A stretch of 64,000 bases of DNA from Trema orientale. Its lineage: Eukaryota; Streptophyta; Magnoliopsida; Rosales; Cannabaceae. Of the stretch, positions 11,764-25,880 are shown in pieces. The first letter of the stretch is position 1; the number at the start of each line of letters is the position of its first letter. Where the stretch lies: positions 826,995-890,994 of the forward strand of contig JXTC01000018.1 in assembly GCA_002914845.1 (NCBI GenBank). The letters are read 5' to 3'. A program made the position numbers and the translations under genes. Below the pieces are notes generated by a model. That model was not told the origin of the DNA. It worked only from the letters and a program-made list of their open reading frames with translations, and ran no database searches.

Positions 11764-13637
11764 CTACTTCAGATAGGTAGATGAAACCCAGAGCAGCAAA
11801 TAGGTTATCAATGAAGTTGTAACCTCAAAACTCCTTGGTCCTTTAAGTATAGGTGGAATTACGGACACCATCAAGAAAGTTCCCAAGAGCCACGAGAAGA
11901 TAAAGGATCCGGCACTGCAATACAGCAATAAAACTGTTATTCCAATGTCATTCCTTATTCATTTATCATCATTTCAGAACTAAAAGGCATAATTTAGGAA
12001 ATGCAGAACAGAGTAATCCATGAAAAATATGAGCTCATAATGTAACAGCATAAAATAAGCCATCGTCAATTCAAGACCTCAGCATCCTCTATATAGAAAC
12101 ATTGTACAGCAGAATAAAACTAGAGAAAAATAACATAAACATGCATATGTTTAAAGGTAATAAACATATAAAGAGCAAAAATACTCATACCCGTAGAGAA
12201 AAGCTCTGAGTTTAGTCTTCAGCCGATCATAAATAAAATAGACTGTTGCCAACAGGGAAAGGGCCACCTGAAGAGTTGGGCCTTCTTCAGTTGGATATAG
12301 CACAGTAAGCACTCCAAGTACAATAAATGCAATAGAGGTTTTTAGGATGAATTTCGTGGACGGAGTCTGAAACCTACTCCTCACAGCCTGCACAACACGG
12401 GACTGATTGACTTCCCTGACCTTTTTCTTAATGTCAATTTTTGGGTTCCTTCTCTCATAAAATTTCTGCATGATTATCTTGTCATGAGCTGATTCTATTG
12501 CATCTACACTAGGCTTGTGCCCTGCATACTGTCGAATAAGGAAGTTCCTCGCAGATTGAATTTCATCTTCTGAAGCCTCCCTGCTTATTCCTAGTCGTTT
12601 GTATGGGTCCCGTACATTGATCCTAGGAAAAATAGCTGAGCTTGCAGAGGCAATCGAGAAGGAAGTTTCGGAGAGTGAACCAATTTGTAACAATGTCTAA
12701 AACAGTGCTTTAATAATGAACTACTAAAGTAGAAATATCCAAAGATAAGATATTCAACACAACTCGAGCTACCTAAAAGCAAATAGGAAATTTCATACAT
12801 CTTAGCATATAAAAAGAAAAAACACTAGACGCTGTTCAAGGCCATAACTTACACATAATTCATGAACCCGGTGACCATACGGAACATATCGTGAATATAT
12901 GCATATAAATCTTATGTTAGATTATTTCTCTTGTTTGATCCAAGTTGGGAAAATAGGATTATATTCTTGTGTAGTGAAAAGAGTGGGGAAGAAGTTGTTA
13001 ATAATAGATTACTGAGAAAAATAGGTAAAAGAAAGTTCCATCCAAGATTCAATAGTTGGTCCATTCTTAGCCTAGGTAAAGTCCATCTTGTTGTGATAGG
13101 AATGAACAAGAACAAATAAGTTTTAGCTACTGTAACAAATAAGTTTTATCTCTATTTATTTTGGGGGAAAAAAAAAATGCATTGAATAGAGATATTCCAA
13201 CTGTACTTCTTGTCATTGTCAATTATATATTTGATGCAGAACACGAATGTCTAGTACTAGAAGGCAACTAACATAAAGATAAAAATTACCAGATGGTTGA
13301 TCAGCCATATCACCATAAGAAGCATCCATTGCGCACTTGATCAAGTAACTCTTTCGTTGCGAATTCGACCTTCGGACAGAACCAGCCAAATAACTTATGT
13401 GCATCACAAAATGGGAAAATAACAACAATGTGTGGAAGCAGAACCACCATAATATTCTTTCATAACTGCCAACATTATGTATGAGCCATACCTTCCCAGA
13501 CGAAGTACCTCCATCTTTCCAACAGGTTTCAGAGCCTGAGGAAAATTCGAGACTCGCCCACTTAACAAACTGGAACTGCTCACGGCTATCCGGACACAAC
13601 ATCTCGACGGACTACCAGTCAACCCAGACACGGTCAT
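11764..13637 (-). CDS. CPP1: CPP1-type J-like chaperone, plastid membrane protein (DUF3353)
   Basis: 273-residue protein of the CPP1/CDF1 family; CPP1 holds protochlorophyllide oxidoreductase in the plastid. Exons from 5' to 3': 13637-13492, 13369-13290, 12635-12191, 11914-11764; phases join exactly. Residues about 1-65 are Ser/Arg rich and transit-peptide-like. The conserved core starts at [16 protein letters not shown]-like domain follows ([18 protein letters not shown], about residues 85-150); where a true DnaJ has HPD this protein has AGHKPS, as in the family. Four hydrophobic segments follow, near [49 protein letters not shown] and [14 protein letters not shown]. Arabidopsis has at least two members (At5g23040 and At3g51140 from memory); position next to the PHAF1 and NERD-like genes favours the At3g51140 branch, so the symbol is tentative. 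Confidence 0.9.
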
Positions 13638-14336
13638 TTTCTCTATGCACCACCAATGATTTTCCCACTGCTAAATGAAGGGTTCAAATTTTTTAATAAG
13701 AAAACAATTAAAGAAAATTCCCCCCCATTCCCACAAAACCTAAAACGGATTTTATTTTATTTTTTTTTTTAAAAAAAAAAAAGAACTTCAACATTTTTCC
13801 CACAAAATAAAAATTCAGGATTATTATTTTTAAACCCATTAGAACAATTGCACTAGTTCATCACAATTCCAAAACAGTTGAACAGCTTGAATCGTCTCCT
13901 ACTAAAGCAATAAACTTAAAACCGAAAGAATTATAGGATGACAAACGAAAATGAAATGAAATTTGTGTTCGTAAAATTGGCATGGTAAAAACTATATCCA
14001 GAACCGAGAATCAGAATCGAAGAAGAGAAGGAATTTGAAGAAAAAAAAAAAAAAAGAGTACCTTTTATGGAGGAAAAGAAGCACAAGGCTTGATACTATA
14101 TATCTATATATATATATATATATAATTGGTTGTATAAGCCTTCTCTTCTCTCGGGAGGCGCGAGCTTTCTGCAACGGATAGGAAAAACGGGGAGAGAGAG
14201 AGCCAGCAAGCAAAGGGCTTTGTAAGAGAAGAGTAGAGTAGCACTAAAACCCTCCTCTTAGTCTTCTCGCTTGTGTGGTATATCCCCAGTTTCTTTTGTA
14301 TTTTTAAAATGACAATAAATTTCTTCTTAACATCAA
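13638..14336. other. 5' UTR and promoter region of CPP1-like gene
   Basis: Holds upstream sequence of the CPP1-like gene on -, a poly-A/poly-T block at about 13755-13785, and a TA microsatellite at 14105-14124. The purine/pyrimidine-rich segment around 14170-14280 could be transcribed leader. No separate gene was found. Confidence 0.5.
14105..14124. repeat. TA microsatellite
   Basis: Perfect (TA)n run upstream of the CPP1-like gene. Confidence 0.85.
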
Positions 14337-14408
14337 TCCGTTGTAGTCTAGTTGGTTAGGATATTCGGCTCTCACCCGAAAGACCCGGGTTCAAGTCCCG
14401 GCAACGGA
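14337..14408 (+). tRNA. tRNA-Glu(CTC): tRNA-Glu (anticodon CTC), copy 1
   Basis: 72-nt nuclear tRNA gene without intron. The acceptor stem pairs TCCGTTG with CAACGGA. The anticodon stem pairs TTCGG with CCGAA around the loop CTCTCAC, giving anticodon CTC. The T stem pairs CCGGG with CCCGG around TTCAAGT. The internal pol III A box (TAGTCTAGTTGG) and B box (GGTTCAAGTCC) are intact. A long T tract at about 14427-14437 can serve as terminator. It differs by one base from the copy at 15675. Confidence 0.96.
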
Positions 14409-15674
14409 ATTTCTTATTATTATTATTTTTTTTTTGTATTTTTAAGGGTTAGACTTCTTATATTTTAATTTTTTTGTATTCTTAAGGGTTAGACTTCTTA
14501 TCGCATTTTTCACTTTTCTTGTCAAGGGTTTTAAACCTTTAATTGCATCATGCATGGGTTCAACAAGTCCCGGCAAAGGAATCTTATGTTTTATTTGTTT
14601 ATTTTTAAGCGTTAAACTTTGAATTTCAATTTTATTTTCCATTTTGGGCCATTTGATGGAAAATTTATATATCTTTGTCTCAAGTTCTTTTGATCCTACT
14701 ATGTGAGGGTGAGGTGAGGCATACCGTGATGAGTTTGTGGTACAAGTTTGCCTGTTCGGTGGACCTCTTAGGGTCTTAAATTTGAGGGTTTATTTCTTTA
14801 TAGCATGAGTGCATATCGCTCCTCTTTTAAGGAATATAGCATAGCATGCGATTTAAGGTTTTCAACGAACATTCTTAGATAGTGGACCTTTAACTAACAT
14901 TCATGTCAACGTTTAAAAAATCCTATAATAACGCCCATTAAAAGTATGTTATACGTCGGTCGGTTGCTCCTTCCTGAACATTTTTCCAGCAAAAAATTTA
15001 TATTCATCTCATATTTTTCTTTAGGATTACATAAATCCTCATATTGAAAACTTTCTCAACTCACCAATATCGTTTTTCTTCTGTATTTTCCTATCATATG
15101 GTGGAATTTGGACTAGTGAATAAGCTTTTTTTTCCCCTTTTTTTTCCTTTTAAATTTCTAATTTTCTTGACTTCGATCATGTACGTAACTCAAAAAATTT
15201 TGATTATCCTGTTTCTATATTTATATGTTGTTTGTCACAAGTACTTTTATAACGATTATTCTAGTTTGATGCAATCGTGTTCTCGCGCGTGAATGTGCAT
15301 GGTTTGGTGGCTGACTGTAATCTGTACGCTTAGTTTAGTTTAGTTGGCATGTCTGGCTCACAGGATGAGAGTTGCAGTACAGGCATCTTAGTTTAGACGT
15401 TTTCATAGAATTAGTTACCAACGCATTCAATCTGTTATGACCTATGATAAAAAGATTTAGTTGGATTATATGCTTTAGCTTAAAAGAGTCCAGTCGATCT
15501 TATAATTCCATTTTCCTTGAAAAAAAAAATTATATAATGTTACAAAATTTCGTAGGGTTTAACTGTTGTGACCACTGTTATGAAAGACAAATCAATGAAA
15601 TTGTCTCCTTAACATGAATTTGAGTCTTACCCCCATCATGTTTAATCTATATATATTAAAGAATCTTACATCAC
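14409..15674. other. Spacer between the two tRNA-Glu genes
   Basis: AT-rich sequence. Near the left end is a tRNA 3' relic and a short duplicated tail (see the repeat at 14427-14618). From about 14650 to 15670 no gene or clear repeat was recognised; a 249-bp + strand ORF near 15044 looks like chance. Confidence 0.5.
14427..14618 (+). repeat. Duplicated tRNA 3' flank with tRNA T-arm relic
   Basis: The phrase AAGGGTTAGACTTCTTA that follows the first tRNA recurs at about 14443 and 14484, with a diverged third form (TAAGCGTTAAACTTTG) near 14608. Before the third form, at 14556-14580, sits GGGTTCAACAAGTCCCGGCA, a damaged T arm and acceptor 3' strand of a tRNA-Glu. The block therefore looks like local duplications of the tRNA tail plus its flank, followed by decay. 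Confidence 0.65.
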
Positions 15675-15746
15675 TCCGTTGTAGTCTAGTTGGTTAGGAT
15701 ATTCGGCTCTCACCCGAAGGACCCGGGTTCAAGTCCCGGCAACGGA
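15675..15746 (+). tRNA. tRNA-Glu(CTC): tRNA-Glu (anticodon CTC), copy 2
   Basis: 72-nt tRNA gene with the same stems, boxes and CTC anticodon as the copy at 14337. The single difference is in the variable region: GAAGGACCC here against GAAAGACCC there. A nine-T terminator starts at once after the gene (about 15749-15757), better placed than in copy 1. Confidence 0.96.
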
Positions 15747-15761
15747 ACTTTTTTTTTCCAA

Positions 15762-16040
15762 TTACATGAATGATGTCGCCTTAACGTAGGCATAGATACA
15801 CGGCTATGAAATGTCGTAAGTAAAAGATTAAGCAAAATGAACAAAACAAGAAAAACTTCTCTACATGCCCATATTACCATCTCTTGTGCATAGCTATGAA
15901 ATGTTTTTTATTACGTGAATGATGTCGTTTTAACATAGGCATAGATACATGGCTATGAAATGTGGTAAGTAAACATCTGAGCAAAATGAACAAAACAAGA
16001 AAAACTTCTTGACATGCCCATATGACCATCTCTTGTATCT
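15762..16040. repeat. Diverged tandem duplication, 149-bp period
   Basis: Two adjacent units start at 15762 and 15911 (TTACATGAATGATGTCG and TTACGTGAATGATGTCG). Both contain GCATAGATACA, GGCTATGAAATGT, a shared AAAATGAACAAAACAAG stretch, CATGCCCATAT and CCATCTCTTGT. They differ by scattered substitutions. No coding sequence is seen. Confidence 0.85.
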
Positions 16041-16163
16041 TATTCTCTCCTATATAGGCTTGTGAAAAGCTATATAGAAATTGCACTCTCCATTTTAATG
16101 TGCTTTTTTGGGTAACATCTTCATCATAATGACATTTTGAAACATGCAAATTATATACAAGTA

Positions 16164-17183
16164 GGGACGAAGCTAGTACACCGGGCCCCCCCTCAATTTT
16201 TTTTCAATATTCATTAAATTTATAAAAAAAGTTTAATATAACCCGTAGAAAAGTTTGAAAAAAAAGAAATTAGCCTCCTTAAAAATTTTTGGAAGTATTA
16301 TAAAGCCCTATAAGCATCACTTTTGAGTTTGAGTTCCAGTGTGGTAATTAATGTTATTTGAGCTTTCTCAAAGCATTGTGATATTTTTCAATAAAAGCAA
16401 GATGCCATAATATTTGAAGCACTAAAGAGTAGTGACATCTCAATTGAATGAAGTTTAAATCAACAAAATATTCTTAAAAGACATGGTGATATTTATTGGG
16501 AATCTCATTATGGTACTTTACTAAGCTTGATTAATATGTTCTCTTCTAAAATTGATGTTCTTGAGATGATTGAAGATAATGGAACAAACTACAATAAAAA
16601 AATATGAAGCAAGTGATCTATTGGAATCGATGTTATTATTTGATTTTGTGTTCACTTTACATTTGACGAAAATATTATTGGGAATGACAAATGAGTTATC
16701 AAAAGCATTATAATTGAAAGATCAGTATATTGTGATTGCTATAAATTTGATCAAATTGTATAAGCAACAACTGTAAATGATAAGAGACAACAGATGAAAT
16801 TCTACTTTTTTGTGAAAAACACAATATAGTTGTTTCTAATATAGAGATGCCTTTTTCGCTCGAGGTCAATCACGACATATAGCTTAGGAGATCATAAGTT
16901 TATATTATTTTTGTGCAGAGTTATTTTATTCTATCATTGATATGCAACTTCAGGAGTTGAATGCTCGCTTCAACAAGGTAAATAAAATGGGTGATCAATG
17001 GATGAATGATAAGTAGCTTGTTTATATTGAGAAAGACATCTTTAATGATGTTGATAATGAACTTATTGTAAAACGCTTTTAAAGAATGAAAAACACGGTT
17101 AGTATAATTATATTATTATTTTTAATTATTTTTTGAATTATAATTACAGCTCAACCCTCTTATAAGAAATATTGGCTCCGTCC
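16164..17183 (+). mobile_element. hAT-superfamily transposon relic (DUF4371 transposase type)
   Basis: Terminal inverted repeats of about 14 bp bound a 1.02-kb remnant: GGACGAAGCTAGTA on the left and, read inward from the right end (17183), GGACGGAGCCAATA. Inside, at about 16470-16990, decayed coding sequence of the plant TTF/zf-MYM-type hAT transposase is readable on +, split by stops and frameshifts; phrases such as KRHGDIYWESHYGTLLSLIN, DFVFTLHL and DMQLQELNARFN are recognisable. Only part of the transposase is present, so this is an internally deleted, dead copy. A target-site duplication was not found. Confidence 0.75.
16470..16990 (+). pseudogene. hAT transposase fragment (DUF4371 region)
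   Basis: Degenerate transposase coding remnant inside the hAT element. Matching frames switch several times and there are in-frame stops, for example after the FSLEVNHDI stretch. The recognised part corresponds to the middle of the family's protein. The zinc finger head and the C-terminal dimerisation domain were not found. Confidence 0.7.
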
Positions 17184-17654
17184 ATGCATAAAAACTTTTC
17201 TCACCTTCTACCACGCCTAGCACGATTTTCCACTCAACTAATCTCGGGTTTATTTCCCTTTTGCCCCTCATTTAAGCATCATTATTCCGTCTCAAGTCTC
17301 AAACATAATAGATGGTTTTGGACCAAGCACATTATGCATATAAATACATACATATGTATAGACTTTATTTATTCATTTTATTCTTTTCTATACTCTCCTA
17401 AAACGGACAAGAGGAAAAGCCATTTCACTGGTCTAAAATTCTCGTTGGTTTAATAGTAAAAGGAGACAAGGTACATACAGCTAAATTGTGTCAGATTCCG
17501 TTTGCTCTTTCCTTTTTAAACCTCTTACTTGTAGAAGCTTATTGGTCCTTTACCTTATCACTTTCTCCTACAAAAAACACAAATTTTCCTTCTTTTTCTA
17601 TATCCGACTCCATTGAAAAGTTCGGTTTAAAGACCAGCTTCAAAGTTTCAAACA
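17184..17654. other. Upstream region of pectinesterase gene
   Basis: AT-rich 470 bp between the hAT relic and the pectinesterase start. It contains a TATA-like box at 17339-17346 and presumably the 5' UTR. Confidence 0.5.
17339..17346 (+). promoter_or_regulatory. Candidate TATA box of pectinesterase gene
   Basis: TATAAATA lies about 310 bp before the start codon at 17655. This would imply a leader near 280 nt, long but possible. In AT-rich sequence such a match can also occur by chance. Confidence 0.35.
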
Positions 17655-19258
17655 ATGAGTTTGAAACTTCTGTTGCTTATTTTTATGTTCCAAATAGTTA
17701 GTTCTTTGACAAGTTCGGTTGAAGAAGCCTACCTTAATTGGGTGAAACAAATGGGTTCATTCAATAAACACTCTCTCTTCCAAAAAGCAACTAACAAGTT
17801 TGATCCTTGCTTTACTATAAAAGTCAATCAAAACCCAAGACTAGGAGCTTTTACTTCGGTACAAAAGGCTATTAGCTCACTCCCAGTAGCCAATGACTGT
17901 CGAGTAGTTATCTCCCTTGCCTCAGGGATTTACAGGTGTAAATGTTATATATATATATATATAGCTCTTTAAACGGTCACTTATGAAACTTATCTAGCTT
18001 TGGTATTTGTGTTATTTTGTTCATAATAACATCAAGTTTTTCTTTTACATTTTATATATCAAATACAGGGAAAAGGTAGAGATTCCTAGGACCATGGCTT
18101 ACATTACCTTGGAAGGTGCCGGTGTAGATAATACCATTATCGAATGGGACGACACAGCTGACAGATTGGGACAGAGTGGCCAGCCTTTGGGTACCTTTGG
18201 TTCAGCAACTTTTGCTGTCAATTCTCCTTATTTCATAGCAAAGAATGTCACCTTCAAGGTAAGCCAAATCACAAAATAATCTAGGCTAATTCGTAGGTTA
18301 AGTTGTCCCGACTTGGTATTATATGCTGTTCTAATATGTCCAATTTATAACATGTAGTACACTTTGTTAACAGAACAAAGCGCCGTCACCGCCGTCGGGA
18401 GCTCTGGGAAAGCAAGCAGTGGCTCTTAGGATCTCAGCTGACACAGCAGCCTTCATAAGTTGCAAGTTCATAGGAACACAAGACACGCTCTATGATCACA
18501 TTGGGAGGCACTACTTTGAGAACTGTTATATTGAGGGTTCTGTGGACTTCATATTTGGCAATGGCCTTTCTCTCTATAAAGATTGTCGTTTACATGCCAC
18601 CACCAACAAATGTGGAGCCCTCACTGCCCAGAAGAGAGAAAACATGCTTCAGGAAACTGGCTTCTCCTTTGTTAATTGTAAAGTTACTGGTTCAGGTGCC
18701 CTCTACTTGGGCAGGGCATGGGGCGCTTTCTCTAGGGTCGTCTTTGCTTACACTTACATGGACAACATCGTCAATCCCAGAGGATGGTATGACTGGGGAG
18801 ACAGAAACAGGGACATGTACGTTTTCCAAACTCTCTTTCTTTCCTCTTCAAGTTTACTTTAAGACTCAAAACAGATCATTTTGAACACAAATCATACTTT
18901 GCCGCATCATCTTTGAAAGCTGCAAAATAACTAGAACATTCAAATTTCGAGACATGGACCGAGGACGAGGATTTATGTCCACAATAATTTGAAATTTTCG
19001 ACAAATTTTAGTTAAGGATGTACTAGTATTGAGAGGAATAGAAGCTGAAATAAAGAGAAGCGCAAGCGACTAGTACAACTCAAGTTAGAATTGTTCTTCT
19101 TTTGTAGGACTGTGTTTTACGGACAATACAAGTGTACAGGGCCAGGTGCTGAGTATGGAGGGCGTGTACCATGGTCAAGGGAACTAACTCCACAAGAAGC
19201 AGAACCATTTATTTCAGTCGATTTTATCAACGGCTATGAATGGCTTCCAAAATTGTAG
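17655..19258 (+). CDS. Pectinesterase (pectin methylesterase), PRO-less type
   Basis: 354-residue carbohydrate esterase family 8 enzyme that removes methyl groups from cell-wall homogalacturonan. Exons: 17655-17935, 18069-18258, 18374-18816, 19108-19258; phases join. [17 protein letters not shown] is a signal peptide, so the protein is secreted. There is no N-terminal inhibitor-like PRO domain, which places it with group I plant enzymes (pectinesterase 15/53/68-like). Catalytic motifs: GTQDTLYD (transition-state Gln about residue 193 and the adjacent catalytic Asp), VDFIFGN (second Asp about 215) and LGRAWG (substrate-binding Arg about 271). The C-terminal GYEWLPKL ending is typical. It converges with the PHAF1 homologue. 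Nothing suggests it is broken. Confidence 0.93.
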
Positions 19259-19990
19259 AAGTTTCGAGAGAGATCATCGATATATTATTAATTTTGTTGC
19301 TAGGATTTAACATGATTCTGTAACTTGGAAAAGATGACGTGAAAATTTTCATTCTAACCACTTGGATTGATGTGAAAATTCCATCAGCAACATGCAACTG
19401 ACATTGTAAATAAATGATGCAATAGAGGATGAGGAAAGAACATTACGGGCTCTTAAAAATATATATTTAATTAAACATATACAGAATATACAATACATAA
19501 TTACAATCTCCGTAAGTATCAAAGATCTATACAAGCTAATACATAAAACTGTACATTTATCGTCACTCCCTACCATCATGAATTCTAGTTTCTATAAGCA
19601 GATTTTCCTGCTTTGACACCAACTGCACAGTTACCAATTGACTCGTTCAGAAGCACCAGAATCCATCTAGGCAACCAAAAATCAAAATGGAGTAGCAAAA
19701 TATCAAAAACTGCAGTGACAATCAGACTTCCGTAGAAATAAGTATCACGAAAATCTGGAAGTGAGGTTTAAGTTGTCATATAGCACCATCTATTATTTAA
19801 TATGATTTGCAGAAGAATAAGTTGACATATTGCTGCAGGTAAATGGAAATGCAAGAAAGAAGAGAAATTAATAGCTAAAAGGATTTTAAAAAGGAAACCG
19901 TGTTAATGACATTCTGAGAATATCTATGCAACAATGGCTAAAAATGAAAAGAAGAGGATGCCAGATGCAACGCACCATAGAATATGATCA
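19259..19990. other. Convergent 3' spacer, pectinesterase and PHAF1 homologue
   Basis: 730 bp holding both 3' UTRs. No repeat or gene was recognised. Confidence 0.5.
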
Positions 19991-23209
<3,219 letters not shown>

Positions 23210-23862
23210 TTTTTATTTTATTTTATTTATCGAAAAATATAAATTTGGCTCTTTGTGAAAGATAAAGAGATTGAAATTGATCTCCGTGATTTTCGTCTCG
23301 AATGCTTATATATATATATATATATAAATATTAATTAAAAGGCTTTGTTATTATATTAAGTCTTCTCTACGGGAAGGGAAGGCAAGGCAAGGGAATCGTT
23401 CATAATATGGTGACTCCCACCCGCACGGAATGTCGAACCTTTGGCTTTGGAGGACTTGGGTATGGGACCCACCTAAGTTGGGCCTCTAGTTGATGAAAAA
23501 AGGCCCGGTTTCGAAAATTAAACGAATATTCGCCAATTCGGATGGGAAAATGAACAATTTTTTTAATGCAAATGTAACAATGTTACCCTTTAAAAAAAAA
23601 TAATAAAAAGGGTAATATGCTTGAGACGCGAGAAATTGATGTAGGGTAATAGCTTTACTTTGGAAGCACAAGGTTAGTTAGAATGTTTTTTATTATTGTA
23701 TTTTTTTTTTAAGTATAAATTATGTGTCCATATCATTATTATTTTGGAAAAATCAATTCCATTAAACATATTGGGATAAATAACTTTATTAGTCCTTATA
23801 TTATTTGAAAAATCTCATTCTGATTCTTAAACTATTAGAATAAGTGTTTTTTGCTACTCCTT
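23210..23862. other. Upstream region of PHAF1 homologue
   Basis: AT-rich promoter-side sequence with a TA run at about 23307-23325 and poly-T tracts. No gene was recognised. Confidence 0.5.
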
Positions 23863-24657
23863 AGGGCTCATTTGAGATTTTTTTTTTTTTTTTGGCATGC
23901 TATTTTTAGTTTTTAAAGGAGGTTAGAGAAAAATAAAAGTGGAAAGGCGTTTGGTTTATTTCTACATTTGGTAAGTTGATTTTATAATATGTTTTACAAT
24001 CGCTATTTTAAACATCATATGAGAAATGAGAAGTGGAGTAAGTGTTATTGTTGATACCAGAATTTGTTATAACAGCGAGATTGATAAAAATGCATAAATA
24101 AAGTGATCAGAGCAATACATGATACTGATTTTTTTAGTGGTTTGGTCTTTCAAACAAAGAGTCTACGTCCACTATAGTCACTTTTATTTCTGTAGAATTT
24201 CAATATGCCAGAATTCAGATCCCTTTCTCTATACATTGGCTGTATATTTATAGGCTTTAGAGATTAGGGTTTCCTTTTTACAGATAAAGTAACAAAATAT
24301 ACGAATTCAATTCGTATTTATCTCATAAAATCATGAAATATCTTAATTCAAATAGATCTTTCCTAATTTCCCAAAACTAAAGATAATATCCCAGATTTGG
24401 GGGTGATTTATATGAGAAAATCTAGTTGTATCCATCTGCTCACTTATCTCTAACGCCCGAACTCCTCGATCTTGATCAGCTCCGAACGAGCTGATGCTTC
24501 CTCGAATAGCTCAATCTCTTCGATAAAAACGAGCTTCAAACTAGCTAGTTAAAAATGAGCAGACGTGAAATTTATACACAACAGTTATTTTTACAAAGCT
24601 TTCATAATACAACTGTTACAAAAATATCATTTTATAGCAGATACAATTTATAGGTAA
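23863..24657. mobile_element. MITE-like sequence split by a solo LTR
   Basis: Sequence starting GGGCTCATTTGAGATT at 23864 resembles the left end of the neighbouring MITE at 24658. Sequence right of the LTR (ATATCATTTTATAGCAG and ACAATTTATAGG) resembles the interior of that same MITE. The solo LTR at 24049-24583 lies between these parts, so this reads as an older copy interrupted by the LTR. The ends are not sharply defined. Confidence 0.5.
24049..24583. mobile_element. Solo LTR with 5-bp target-site duplication
   Basis: 535-bp LTR beginning TGTTG and ending CAACA, a perfect inverted terminus. It is flanked by the 5-bp duplication GTTAT at 24044-24048 and 24584-24588. No internal retrotransposon sequence is attached, as expected after recombination between two LTRs. 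Its left edge (TTGATACCAGAATTTGTTAT) and a central phrase (TCTTTCAAAC, then ATATAGTC-like text) resemble the LTR at about 61658-62123, which belongs to a Ty3/gypsy element, so the same broad family is likely. Confidence 0.82.
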
Positions 24658-25036
24658 GCCCTATTTGGGAGTGCTTATAGATGTTGTTTTTAGTTTTTAA
24701 AAGCGATTAAAGAAAAAAAAAAAAAAAAAGGTAGAAAGAGGCGTTTGGTAAGCCTCTGCTTTTGATCAACAGAATTTGAAATTGTTGTGTAACCACTATT
24801 TTAAGCAGAATTTGAGAAACATGTTAAGGATTGCTTTTCAAATCTGATTCCGCTTCCATAATGCAAATTATCTAAAATATCATTTTACAGTTCATACAAT
24901 TTATAATTTATCAAATTTTTATATGCTGCTTTTAAACAGTATAGTGGATTTATAAATTAAATTTACTAAATACCTAGACATTTTTTTCTCACAGCTACTT
25001 ATTGCTCACAATCTAGAAGCAATCCTAAATGAGGCC
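24658..25036. mobile_element. MITE, hAT-like, about 379 bp
   Basis: Imperfect terminal inverted repeats: GCCCTATTTGGGAGTGCTT on the left and, read inward from the right, GGCCTCATTTAGGATTGCT. The interior is AT-rich and non-coding. A target-site duplication could not be settled. The end sequences match the common plant MITE theme GGCCTNTTTGGGANTGCTT. Confidence 0.65.
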
Positions 25037-25880
25037 TATAACACATTAAAACAATACCAAAAATGACCCTAAGAATAATTGTTACTATAGTTACACTTGG
25101 GAACTACTTAAAAGTAGAGGTCTGAAGTTCGAACCTTTAGGGGACACGAAAAAATCCTCGAGGGTTATAGGGCTCACAGAGGACAGTACGGATGAGTAGC
25201 TGATGCATGTATATAAGAGCCACAAGTCTGTAGGATAGAGCGCCCAATGGAAGCTTGAAGCAGAGATGTTACAATAAAACGTGAGTTTTATTGTAATAAC
25301 CCCCGCTTCAAGCCTCCATTGGGCCCTTTCACCTACGGACTTATGACTCTTATATATAGCTCTAATCACTTTTAGAAACTAAAAGAATAATTTATAAGCA
25401 ATCCCAAATGAGACCTATAGCACAACACAACAACACCAAAATGGCCCTAAGAACAATTGGTACCATAGTTACACTTGTGAACCTCTTAAAAGCAGAGGTC
25501 CAAAGTTCGAACATCTGAGGACGCGAATAAATTTTTAAGGGTTATGTGGGCTCACAGAGAATAGTATAGGTGAATAGAGATACATGTATATAAAAGCCAT
25601 AAGTACGTAGGCCAGAGTGTCCAATGGTGGCTTGAGGCAGGGACGTTACAATAAAACACACGTAATATTATAATGACCCCCGCTTCAAGCCTCTATTGGG
25701 TCCTTTCACCCATGGATTTGTGGCTCTTATACACAGATCATTTCCGTCACTCATCTATACTGTATCTTGTAGGCCCCATAATCTTTAAAGATTTTTTTTC
25801 ATGTCCTCAACTCTACTTGAACTCTAGACGTCTATTTTAAGGACTTATAAACTTAGTTGGTACCAATTGTTCTAGTTGTA
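25021..25880. repeat. Tandem duplication (379-bp offset) carrying foldback repeats
   Basis: The text starting AATCCTAAATGAGGCCTATA at 25021 returns in diverged form at 25400 (AATCCCAAATGAGACCTATA) and similarity continues for some 300 bp, including CATAGTTACACTTG and AAGTTCGAAC phrases. Each unit holds a hairpin. The first has arms at about 25209-25357. The second is a longer palindrome at 25451-25872 with arms near 205 bp, opening AACAATTGGTACCA and closing TTGGTACCAATTGTT. It is non-coding. Confidence 0.8.

Noticed and set aside
15044..15292. 82-codon plus-strand ORF between the tRNAs
   Set aside because: It has AT-rich, Phe/Tyr-heavy composition, no domain, no splice context and no homologue recognised.
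16150..17183. Eight-bp target-site duplication for the hAT relic
   Set aside because: The bases flanking the inverted ends do not match; a loose CATGCA similarity is not adjacent to the ends.
24049..24583. Solo LTR considered as a Ty1/copia LTR
   Set aside because: Its edge and central phrases match the Ty3/gypsy LTR at the right end of the window better.
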